Source of the DNA: Gemmatimonadota bacterium | GTDB lineage: Bacteria; Gemmatimonadota; Gemmatimonadetes; Palauibacterales; Palauibacteraceae | Direction of reading: 5' to 3' | Length of the DNA: 18,158 nt | Assembly (NCBI GenBank): GCA_029863105.1 | Contig: JAOTWC010000007.1 | Coordinates: forward strand, 1-18,158 | Shown here: piece by piece, positions 1 to 6,197 of the stretch | Position numbering within the stretch: position 1 is the first letter of the stretch | How the letters are laid out: each line of letters opens with the position of its first letter | Notes under the pieces: generated by a model | The model's database searches: none | Told to the model about the DNA's origin: nothing | The model's input: the letters and a program-made list of their open reading frames with translations, nothing else | Program-made: the position numbers and the translations under genes

Positions 1-176
1 GGTAGCGGACTCGCTAACCATTAATGGACTGAACGGACGTCAACGAATACAACCCTGCAACGGTCAATATAGTTGCACATGCCCGTCTCCAACCAACCAG
101 CCCCGATGTCGCCCTGTCGCCACGCTCCGCCCGATCCGGCCTCCGCGGCGCGTCCGCGGTTCTGCTGCGAGGGGGG
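1..176. other. Gene-free left edge downstream of intI
   Basis: No convincing coding region lies here. The short open frames crossing it have no recognisable family and are shadows of intI. The first 80 or so bases are visibly less G+C-rich than the rest of the window. No RYYYAAC/GTTRRRY pair that could mark an integron attC site was found on either strand. A small inverted repeat at 143-159 is listed separately. Confidence 0.5.
143..159. repeat. Short G+C-rich inverted repeat 3' of intI
   Basis: CCGCGG at 143-148 is repeated at 154-159 around a five-base CGCGT spacer. Because CCGCGG is self-complementary, this forms a six-pair hairpin on either strand. It starts 18 bases past the intI stop codon (177-179), where a terminator would sit, but no T-run follows it on the minus strand. 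It may be a weak terminator or chance in G+C-rich DNA. Confidence 0.25.
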
Positions 177-1178
177 TCAGTCCAGGTCGCACGGAGACTG
201 CGAGGGCTCGAAACCGGGCAGGTCGTCGGCCGGCGATCGCACGCCGAGGCCGCCCCGGTTGAGCACGTGCGTGTAGATCATGGTCGTCCGGAGGCTTCGG
301 TGTCCGAGCAGCTCCTGGATGGTTCGGATGTCGTAGCCGTCCGCCAGCAGATGCGTGGCGAACGAGTGGCGGAACGTGTGGCACGAGGCACGCTTCGGGA
401 CGCCCGATGCAGTCACCGCGCGCTTCACGGCCCGCTGAATCGACGTCTCGTGCAGATGGTGCCGGTGCCTGTGGCCGGTGCTCGGGTCGGTGTAGCGGCG
501 GGTCGCGGGAAATACCCATTGCCACGGCCAGTCACAACCCGCGCCGGGCAGCTTTCGATCGAGGGCTCCCGGAAGTGCGACCCAGCCGGCGCCTTCCGTC
601 CGGTCTCTCTCCCACTGTCGTCGTGTCCGATCGATTCGCGCTTCGAGTTCGGGCCGTGCGACCCTGGGCAGGACACTCACCCGATCCCGATTCGACTTGG
701 GGTCGCGGATGAGGATCTCGCGGCGGCCGAAGTCCACATCCTTCACCCTCAGGCGCAGAGCCTCCAGCAGCCGCAGACCGGCACCGTATAGCAGGATGGC
801 CACCGTGCGCGGATCGCCGTCCAGCAGCCCGATGATGCGTGCCGCCTCAGCGGGAGTAAGTACGGTCGGCAAGCGGCGCGAGCGCTTGGCCCGGACGATC
901 GCACGCGGGGTTTCCACGTCGATGCCGAGGACCTGTCGATACAGAAAGAGTATCGCGCCCGCCGCCTGGTTCTGGGTCGAGGCGCTGACACCCCGATCGG
1001 TCGCCAGGTGTGACAGGAACTCGACGATCTCGTCGTGACCGAGGGCCGCCGGATGCGTGAGGTCGTGATACCGCACGTACCGCGTGACCCAGCCGACGTA
1101 CGTGTCTTCCGTCCGTTCGCTGTAGTTTCTGCGCTTGATTTCCGCGCGCAGACGATCGAGAAGCTTGGGCTGCGCCAT
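177..1178 (-). CDS. intI: Integron-type tyrosine recombinase (IntI)
   Basis: A 333-residue site-specific recombinase of the tyrosine recombinase superfamily that would recombine attI and attC sites by single-strand exchange. The N-terminal SAM-like DNA-binding domain covers about residues 5-90. The catalytic domain shows the full set R136, K161, H267-x-x-R270, H293 and the nucleophile Y302 (in TTMIYTHVLNRGG). The IntI-specific extra segment, which separates integron integrases from XerC/XerD, is present at about residues 195-245 (ALPGALDRKLPGAG, then a WPWQWVF block and DPSTGHRHRHH). The C-terminal GGLGVRSPADDL also matches the IntI family. Length equals that of IntI1 (337 aa). It is intact, with no frameshift or missing catalytic residue. 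The ATG at 1178 has only a weak ribosome-binding site (TTGAAG). It is transcribed away from the adjacent attC/attI-like element and the FKBP gene, as in an integron platform, but no cassette array follows. Confidence 0.93.
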   Translation of the reverse strand: MAQPKLLDRLRAEIKRRNYSERTEDTYVGWVTRYVRYHDLTHPAALGHDEIVEFLSHLATDRGVSASTQNQAAGAILFLYRQVLGIDVETPRAIVRAKRSRRLPTVLTPAEAARIIGLLDGDPRTVAILLYGAGLRLLEALRLRVKDVDFGRREILIRDPKSNRDRVSVLPRVARPELEARIDRTRRQWERDRTEGAGWVALPGALDRKLPGAGCDWPWQWVFPATRRYTDPSTGHRHRHHLHETSIQRAVKRAVTASGVPKRASCHTFRHSFATHLLADGYDIRTIQELLGHRSLRTTMIYTHVLNRGGLGVRSPADDLPGFEPSQSPCDLD

Positions 1179-1198
1179 CGCTTCAAATGCGGCATCGG

Positions 1199-1261
1199 AC
1201 TCAACAAAGCGTCATCCCCGGACCTGCCCATACTGGCAAGATCCGCGGCCAGGCGTTAGGT
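1199..1261 (+). other. Putative integron attC/attI-like recombination site
   Basis: ACTCAAC at 1199-1205 fits the R'' consensus RYYYAAC, and GTTAGGT at 1255-1261 fits the R' consensus GTTRRRY exactly. The two boxes pair at six of seven positions, counting one G-T wobble. Between them, 1216-1228 and 1235-1248 form an imperfect stem of about 11 pairs with two mismatches and one extrahelical A (1238), capped by a six-base loop (1229-1234). The 63-base size fits short attC sites. The R' box points away from intI, as expected for a site that receives cassettes. It lies 21-83 bases from the intI start codon. Folding was done by hand, and the site could be an attI-like or degenerate attC site, or chance. 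Confidence 0.45.
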
Positions 1262-1306
1262 ACAGGCCTCCGAATCGTTCCCGTAGAACATGGAAGACTG
1301 ACGATC

Positions 1307-2020
1307 ATGCAAGCACAACTACTTCGAGGCCGGGCCAGCGTCCTGGCGGCCCTCGTTCTCGTCGCCGCCTGTAGCGCGGAGTCGGCCGGTTCTCGCGCCA
1401 CCGCGGCGCTGGAGACGGACGACCAGAAGGCCAGCTACGGCATCGGCAGCAATATGGCTCAGAACCTGGTCCCGATGGCCGATCGCATAGACATGGATGC
1501 CCTGGTCCGGGGATTTGAAGACGCGCTGGCCGAGGCGGAGCCTGCCGTGCCGATGGAGGAGCTGCACCCTCTCCTGCAGGCGTTCCAGCAGGATCTGTTC
1601 GATGCCACCCAGCGGGCGCAGGCCGCCAAAGCGGAGACCGGCCGGGCGGAGGCCGATGCGTTCCTGACCGAAAACGGCGCCCGTGAGGGCGTGATGACAA
1701 CCGAATCCGGCCTTCAGTACGAGATCCTGGAGCAGGGCAGTGGCCCGTCGCCGTCTGCCGACGACCGGGTGACGATTCACTATCGCGGTACGCTGCTCGA
1801 CGGGACGGTATTCGACAGTTCGTACGACCGGGACAAGACGGCCACGTTCTCGTTGCAGGGCGTGATTGCGGGCTTTTCCGAAGGCCTGCAGATGATGCAG
1901 GTGGGGAGCAAGTACAAGCTCTACATTCCGCCGGAACTCGGCTACGGTGCCCAGGGGAGCGGCCCGATTCCGCCGAACTCGGCGCTGATCTTCGAGCTCG
2001 AGCTGCTCTCGATCGAGTAG
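1307..2020 (+). CDS. FKBP-type peptidyl-prolyl isomerase, Mip/FkpA-like lipoprotein
   Basis: A 237-residue envelope folding helper that catalyses cis-trans isomerisation at proline bonds. The start at 1307 is chosen because it gives a clean lipoprotein signal peptide (positively charged start, hydrophobic core, lipobox VAAC with C22) and has a GGAAG ribosome-binding site 10 bases upstream. Residues 38-130 form the helical N-terminal dimerisation region typical of Mip/FkpA. Residues 150-236 are the FKBP domain with active-site residues Y159, F169, D170, F181, V186, I187, Y213 and F229. F190 sits where FKBP12 and Mip have a tryptophan (GVIAGFSEG instead of GVIxGW). It is separated from intI by the attC-like element, but no attC follows it, so it does not look like a gene cassette. 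A strong hairpin ends the gene. Confidence 0.93.
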   Translation: MQAQLLRGRASVLAALVLVAACSAESAGSRATAALETDDQKASYGIGSNMAQNLVPMADRIDMDALVRGFEDALAEAEPAVPMEELHPLLQAFQQDLFDATQRAQAAKAETGRAEADAFLTENGAREGVMTTESGLQYEILEQGSGPSPSADDRVTIHYRGTLLDGTVFDSSYDRDKTATFSLQGVIAGFSEGLQMMQVGSKYKLYIPPELGYGAQGSGPIPPNSALIFELELLSIE

Positions 2021-2036
2021 TCCCTCCGCGGGACCA

Positions 2037-2071
2037 AGCGGGCGGCGGTACGGGGAGTACCGCCGCCCGTT
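2037..2071. terminator. Strong hairpin between convergent genes, probable bidirectional terminator
   Basis: Perfect 12-base arms GGGCGGCGGTAC (2040-2051) and GTACCGCCGCCC (2057-2068) enclose a GGGGA loop. Pairing can be extended by C2039-G2069, a G-T wobble and A2037-T2071. It sits between the stop of the FKBP gene (2020) and the stop of the convergent LVIVD gene (2076). Neither strand has a clear T-run after the stem, so this is not a textbook intrinsic terminator, but its position and stability make transcription termination or 3'-end protection the likely role. Confidence 0.7.
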
Positions 2072-2075
2072 GCGA

Positions 2076-4082
2076 TCAGCGGCCGGCCAGGTTGGCTACC
2101 GCTCGAGCCAGCATGCCGACCTTTCTTCCGTCGGCAGCGTCCGCGCTGTCGGCCTGCAGTTCACCCGCCAGCCTGCGAAGCGACTCGCTGCGCGCCGCGC
2201 CGGACTGCGCCTCGGCGGCCGCCAGGGCCCTGCGGACTTCCAGAATGCGCCCCGTGTCCATCCCGTTCGAGCGCACCAGCTGATCGAGGTAGGCCCGGGC
2301 CAGCGAGAACGTCGCGGGCCACTCGAATTTCGGTTGCCCCTGCACGTTCAGGTGTTCCAGCCGCACGCTCAGCGCCGCGTCGATCTCGTTCTGCGTGATC
2401 CAATAGCTCGGCGTCAGCTCGAAGATGTCGAGCCCGCGTGAGATCTCGGAATTCACGATGAGTCCGTTGTACCAGTACACCGACCAGGAGCCGCCGCTGG
2501 CCAGCCGCTCGGCGTCGACGGGTCCGCGGTCGTGATACGCGATCTCGATCGGGTGGGCCGGATCCGTCCAGTCGAAGATGGAAATCCCGCCCTGGTACCA
2601 GCCCTGCACCATCACGTCGCGGCCGGGGATCGGGATCAGCGAACCGTTGTGCGCGACGCAGTTTTCCTGTGGCGTCTGCGCTGCCGGCAGCTTGTAGTAG
2701 CTATGGAACGTGAGGTTCTCGCCGTCGATCGTGAAGATCGCGTCCGCGCCCCACTCTTTCGGATCGGAGGCCCGGCACTTCGGCCCGCCGCCGCCGCCCC
2801 ACTCGTCGGAGAACAGGATCTGCGTTCCGTCGTTGTTGAACGTGGCCGAATGCCAGTAGGAAAAATTCGAGTCGGCCACGGCGGCGATTCGCCGGGGCTG
2901 CGTCGGGTCGCTGATGTCGAGCAGCAGGCCGTACCCGCCGCACGCGCCGCCGGCGAGTCCGATTTCCGGATACAGCGTGATGTCGTGGCACTGCGTCGGG
3001 CCGGTCGGCCCGCCACCACCGCCGCCGCCGAACATCTGTGCGATGATCCCCGGCATGGCTTCGCGGAGTGCAGCGCTGTCGGCCGCCGTAGGCGCGCCGC
3101 TGCCACCTCGCGCGACGACGACGCTGTCGAGCATCGGATCGACGAACCGCGACGGGAGCGGCCGGTCGGCTCCCTGGATCTCGACGATGAACGCGCCCGC
3201 GGCCCGTGCCTGGGCCAGCGCTTCCTCCTGGGCCGCGATGTCCGCCGGCGCTTCACCGTGCCTCGGCGGCGCTTCCAGGTCGTCGAAAATGCGTGGTGAC
3301 GAAACGATCGCGGCCTGTTCCGGGTGGGCGAGCGGGACGCGGATCACTTCGATTCGGAACAGCGCCGTGTTGGGATCCTCTTCCGGCGAGGCGTCCGAGC
3401 AGCCGGGCAGCTCTTCCGGCGACCGCACGCGCGACGATCCGGATACGTAGATGTAGACGTTCTCGGAGTCGTCGGGATCGACGAGAAGGGAATGCGTGTG
3501 CGAGCCCCGGCATGTCTGGACGTTGCCGACGTTGACCGGATTGTCGAGATCGCTGATGTCGAAGATGCGGATTCCCCGGAGTCGATCCGGACTCACCGGA
3601 TCGGCGACGCCTTCGCCGCCGCAGTCGAGGCGGCCGCCCAGGCCTTCGCCGGACACGAACAGCAGGTTGCGGTAGACGGACACGTCGCTCTGCGAGGCGG
3701 GGCAGAAGTAGCCCTTGCGCAGGGTCGGCGCGGCGGGGTTGGAAATGTCCCACACCTGGAAGCCGTTGTAATTGCCCTGGATCGCGTAGTCACCGAGGAA
3801 CGCGAGGTCGGAATTCGTCACGCCGGCGAACGGTTCCTGCGACGGCGTATTGGAGACGAGCCGCAAGTTCCAGATCGCCTCCCCCGCGTCCGTCGCCCCG
3901 GCTGCGAGTCCGACTCGCGGATCCGGGCTGGGCGGATCGGCGATCTTCCCGGTCCAATCCTCCGTGATCTGCCGGTCTGTCTCGACGAGCACTGGAGTCT
4001 GCGCGGTCGACGCGCACGCCGCGAATACGCTCAACGCGGCGGTGAACCCGACGGCGCGGGCCCGATGAAGCATCCTGGTCAT
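2076..4082 (-). CDS. LVIVD-repeat (beta-propeller-like) lipoprotein
   Basis: A 668-residue exported protein. The ATG at 4082 is preferred over an in-frame ATG 54 bases upstream because it directly precedes a lipoprotein signal peptide (basic start, hydrophobic stretch, lipobox FAAC, C23) and has GGAAAA about 4 bases upstream; the longer start would overlap the DUF305 gene. LVIVD-type repeat units are visible near residues 110 (VWDISNPAAPTL), 171 (IRIFDISDLDNPV), 385 (LLLDISDPTQPR) and 499 (ISIFDWTDPAHPI), which fits a surface or periplasmic propeller. Two glycine runs (seven near residue 350, five near 427) and several cysteines lie between repeats. The C-terminal 100 residues are helical and Ala/Arg-rich. 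LVIVD proteins have no established biochemical function. It follows the DUF305 gene with a 50-base gap and is probably co-transcribed with it. Confidence 0.82.
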   Translation of the reverse strand: MTRMLHRARAVGFTAALSVFAACASTAQTPVLVETDRQITEDWTGKIADPPSPDPRVGLAAGATDAGEAIWNLRLVSNTPSQEPFAGVTNSDLAFLGDYAIQGNYNGFQVWDISNPAAPTLRKGYFCPASQSDVSVYRNLLFVSGEGLGGRLDCGGEGVADPVSPDRLRGIRIFDISDLDNPVNVGNVQTCRGSHTHSLLVDPDDSENVYIYVSGSSRVRSPEELPGCSDASPEEDPNTALFRIEVIRVPLAHPEQAAIVSSPRIFDDLEAPPRHGEAPADIAAQEEALAQARAAGAFIVEIQGADRPLPSRFVDPMLDSVVVARGGSGAPTAADSAALREAMPGIIAQMFGGGGGGGPTGPTQCHDITLYPEIGLAGGACGGYGLLLDISDPTQPRRIAAVADSNFSYWHSATFNNDGTQILFSDEWGGGGGPKCRASDPKEWGADAIFTIDGENLTFHSYYKLPAAQTPQENCVAHNGSLIPIPGRDVMVQGWYQGGISIFDWTDPAHPIEIAYHDRGPVDAERLASGGSWSVYWYNGLIVNSEISRGLDIFELTPSYWITQNEIDAALSVRLEHLNVQGQPKFEWPATFSLARAYLDQLVRSNGMDTGRILEVRRALAAAEAQSGAARSESLRRLAGELQADSADAADGRKVGMLARAVANLAGR

Positions 4083-4132
4083 GGTGTTTTCCGAAGTGAA
4101 GAGAAACGAAACAATCGGAGACGCCGGACCCG

Positions 4133-4765
4133 TCACGAGCCGCCGTCCCCGAGCAGAATATCGCGAAGCATGGTCCGCATCCGGGTGATCTCGCTCTCCT
4201 GGTCAGCGCCGATATCCGACGCGAGCTTGAACACCGAGTCGTCCTGGGCGGCACCCCGGATGGCGAACAACTCCTCCACCATCGTGATCGCTCCCTGGTG
4301 ATGCTGGATCATGAACTGCAGAAAGAGGCGATCGAACTCCTCACCGCGGGCGGCGTCCAGCGCCGCCAGTTGGCCGGCCGTGAGCATGCCCGGCATGTGC
4401 ATCATGTGGCCGTCGGACTCCGGGTCCGGCGCCGGCAGATTCCGATCGGTCAACCAGCGTCGCATGAGCGCGATCTCGTCGTTCTGCGCGTTGATGATGC
4501 GGGCGGTGAGGATCCGCATCGGCGGGCTGGCGCCGTGTGTCGGGGCCATGCGGGCCATCACGAGCGCCTGGGCGTGGTGGTGGATCATCCCCGACATGAA
4601 GTCGACATCCGCCGCCGTGTAGGATGTCCGGACGCTGTCCGCGATCGCGGCCTGGCCCGCCACGTCGCTTGCGGCACCGGGGCCCGACGGCGGCGCGGTG
4701 GATAGAGCCGGTCCACACGCGGCGGCCGTTACGGCAAAGATCGCCAGACTCCGTTTCATCGACAT
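4133..4765 (-). CDS. DUF305 family His/Met-rich lipoprotein
   Basis: A 210-residue exported protein of the DUF305 family (ferritin-like helical fold, function not established, metal binding suspected). It has a lipoprotein signal with lipobox AAAC (C17). The two family hallmarks are present: FMSGMIHHHAQALVMA with H62-H64, and FLQFMIQHHQGAITM with H155-H156. Between them is a Met/His cluster (H120, M121, M122, H123, M124, M127) that resembles periplasmic copper-binding segments; copper is my inference. An ATG at 4765 or the third codon at 4759 could start translation; neither has a good ribosome-binding site. A possible promoter ends six bases before the first ATG, so the mRNA may be leaderless. 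It is first in a two-gene unit with the LVIVD lipoprotein. Confidence 0.88.
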   Translation of the reverse strand: MSMKRSLAIFAVTAAACGPALSTAPPSGPGAASDVAGQAAIADSVRTSYTAADVDFMSGMIHHHAQALVMARMAPTHGASPPMRILTARIINAQNDEIALMRRWLTDRNLPAPDPESDGHMMHMPGMLTAGQLAALDAARGEEFDRLFLQFMIQHHQGAITMVEELFAIRGAAQDDSVFKLASDIGADQESEITRMRTMLRDILLGDGGS

Positions 4766-4771
4766 CCATAC

Positions 4772-4799
4772 AGTCTAAGCGGCCGGGGGATGAGATCAA
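4772..4799 (-). promoter_or_regulatory. Possible promoter of the DUF305-LVIVD unit
   Basis: On the minus strand TTGATC (4799-4794) is followed after 16 bases by TAGACT (4777-4772), matching four of six positions of each sigma70 hexamer. Transcription would start close to the ATG at 4765, giving a leaderless or nearly leaderless mRNA. This fits the lack of a Shine-Dalgarno sequence there. Assigned by eye only. Confidence 0.33.
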
Positions 4800-4873
4800 A
4801 TCTGCGGCCCGCAGCGACGATGCCTTCGCAGCCCGAGATGAGAGGCGGTTGAGCGGACCGGCCATCGTCAACC

Positions 4874-5560
4874 ATGTCCAACATCCGCGAGTGGCCCTTC
4901 TCCGATCGACCGCGGGAGCGCCTCGAAGTTCTGCACGCCGCCGTGCTGCCGGTGCGCGAGCTGCTGGCCATCGTGCTCGGATCCGGATCGGCCGGCCGGT
5001 CGGCGGTGGACCTCGCCACCGACCTGCTGGCGCGCTTCGGCGGGTCCCTGCGGCGGCTGGGCATGGCGGAGCCCGCGGAACTCCGCGCGGTTTCCGGCAT
5101 CGGTCCCGCCCGGGCCGCGACGGTCGCGGCGGCGCTCGAACTGGGCCGCCGGCTGGCGACGGAGCCGGCCCGGCGAGGGGATCGCATCCGGGGCCCGGGC
5201 GATGTCTTCCAACGGCTCGGTCCCGTCCTGCGCGACCGCAGGCAGGAGGAGTTCTGGGTGCTCTACCTCGACTCGCAGAACCGGGTGCTGAGCGATCGGA
5301 GGATCACCGTCGGGCTGCTCAACTCGTCGCTTGTCCATCCGCGCGAGGTGTTCGCCCCGGCGATCGCCTCGTCGGCCGCGAGCCTGATCCTCGCCCACAA
5401 TCACCCGAGCGGCGATCCGGATCCGTCGCCCGAAGACCTCGACGTCACGGTACAAATGGTGGAAAGCGGCCGGCTCCTCGGAATCCCGGTCAGGGATCAC
5501 ATCGTGCTCGGAGACACGTCGTTCGTCAGCCTGCTGGAGAAGGGGTTGCTGCAGCCCTAG
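4874..5560 (+). CDS. radC: RadC family JAB/MPN-domain protein
   Basis: A 228-residue protein, the usual length of RadC (UPF0758). Despite its name, a direct role in recombination repair is not established for the family. The N-terminal region contains the family block (RPRERL at 12-17, ELLAIVLGSG at 29-38) and a helix-hairpin-helix-like segment (SGIGPAR, 74-80). The C-terminal JAB/JAMM domain has the metal-ligand motif H175-x-H177-x10-D188 within LAHNHPSGDPDPSPED, so metalloprotease-type chemistry is possible. The ATG at 4874 matches the family N-terminus (MSNIREWPFSDRPRERL), although no strong ribosome-binding site precedes it. It is divergent from the DUF305 gene and convergent with the GNAT gene, with overlapping stop codons at 5557-5560. 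Confidence 0.95.
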   Translation: MSNIREWPFSDRPRERLEVLHAAVLPVRELLAIVLGSGSAGRSAVDLATDLLARFGGSLRRLGMAEPAELRAVSGIGPARAATVAAALELGRRLATEPARRGDRIRGPGDVFQRLGPVLRDRRQEEFWVLYLDSQNRVLSDRRITVGLLNSSLVHPREVFAPAIASSAASLILAHNHPSGDPDPSPEDLDVTVQMVESGRLLGIPVRDHIVLGDTSFVSLLEKGLLQP

Positions 5561-6042
5561 AGGTCCCGGACGTACCAGCCGTTGCAGCCGCAGTGTCCCG
5601 TGTTGCCCATCGGCGCGTCGAGCGGCGTGAACCCGTTCAGCTCGTACAGTCGGCGGGCGTCGGTCATGTGTTCCAGCGTCTCGAGGTAGCATCGGCGGTA
5701 GCCTGCGGCGCGCGCCGCAGCCAGGCAGTGTTCCATGAGCCGGCGTCCGACTCCGTGACCGCGGGCTGCGGCGACCAGGTACATCTTCTTCAGCTCGCAT
5801 ACGTCAGCCGGACCGTCCTGGAGCGGGCCGATCCCGGCGCCCCCGACCACGACTTCGTTCCGTACGGCAACGAAAAACGCGGCCGTCGGACCCACGTACG
5901 CCTCTGACATGGCGTCCACCTCGGGGTCCATGATCGAGTACCCTTCGCCCACGGCGCCGAATTCCGTCATCACGTCCCGAATGATGCGGGCGATCGCCGG
6001 ATCGTCGCGCGGTTCGATCGGTCGAATTCGGTGTTCAGCCAT
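5557..6042 (-). CDS. GNAT family N-acetyltransferase
   Basis: A 161-residue acyl-CoA-dependent acetyltransferase with unknown substrate. The open frame extends much further upstream, but the ATG at 6042 is chosen because it opens the typical GNAT start (RIRPIEPRDDPAIARII) and has GAGGCGG four bases upstream. Motif A for acetyl-CoA binding is KKMYLVAAARGHGVGRRLM, with the R-G-H-G-V-G loop at 94-99. Motif B is seen in the segment ETLEHMTDARRLYELNGF. The C-terminus ends in a conserved-looking cysteine/glycine motif (GNTGHCGCNGWYVRDL) that I recall from a common bacterial GNAT subfamily. Its stop codon overlaps that of radC by four bases. Confidence 0.9.
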   Translation of the reverse strand: MAEHRIRPIEPRDDPAIARIIRDVMTEFGAVGEGYSIMDPEVDAMSEAYVGPTAAFFVAVRNEVVVGGAGIGPLQDGPADVCELKKMYLVAAARGHGVGRRLMEHCLAAARAAGYRRCYLETLEHMTDARRLYELNGFTPLDAPMGNTGHCGCNGWYVRDL

Positions 6043-6141
6043 GGGTCCGCCTCGTTGCGGCGTCGGTCGGGGGACTGCGGGACCCCGGAAGTGTAGTATT
6101 CCCGGTAACCGTCTGCGACCGCGGGGCCGGCTGGAGCGGCT

Positions 6142-6171
6142 TTGCGCGGCACGACGATTGCTGCCTATGAT
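6142..6171 (+). promoter_or_regulatory. Probable sigma70-type promoter of rel
   Basis: TTGCGC (6142-6147), an 18-base spacer and TATGAT (6166-6171; five of six -10 consensus positions). The predicted start of transcription near 6178 leaves about 20 bases of leader before the GTG at 6198, with AGGAG at 6188-6192. The position and the near-consensus -10 make this the best promoter candidate in the window. Confidence 0.5.
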
Positions 6172-6197
6172 CCGCATGACCACGATCAGGAGATAGC

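Noticed and set aside
64..525. Open frames on both strands at the left edge as small genes
   Set aside because: They overlap the intI C-terminal coding region and show Arg/Pro/Ala-rich shadow composition without motifs.
1260..1306. LexA-like site GTTC-N5-GAAC (1278-1290) controlling intI or the FKBP gene
   Set aside because: The half-sites are in the wrong orientation and spacing for the known GAAC-N4-GTTC type, and four-base arms are too short to support a claim.
1307..2075. FKBP gene as an integron gene cassette
   Set aside because: The region after the gene has no RYYYAAC or GTTRRRY boxes; the hairpin at 2037-2071 is a plain perfect stem fitting a terminator, and the protein is a typical chromosomal envelope foldase.
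3324..4301. A 325-codon plus-strand frame across the LVIVD and DUF305 genes
   Set aside because: It spans two well-supported minus-strand lipoprotein genes and has no domain or start signal.
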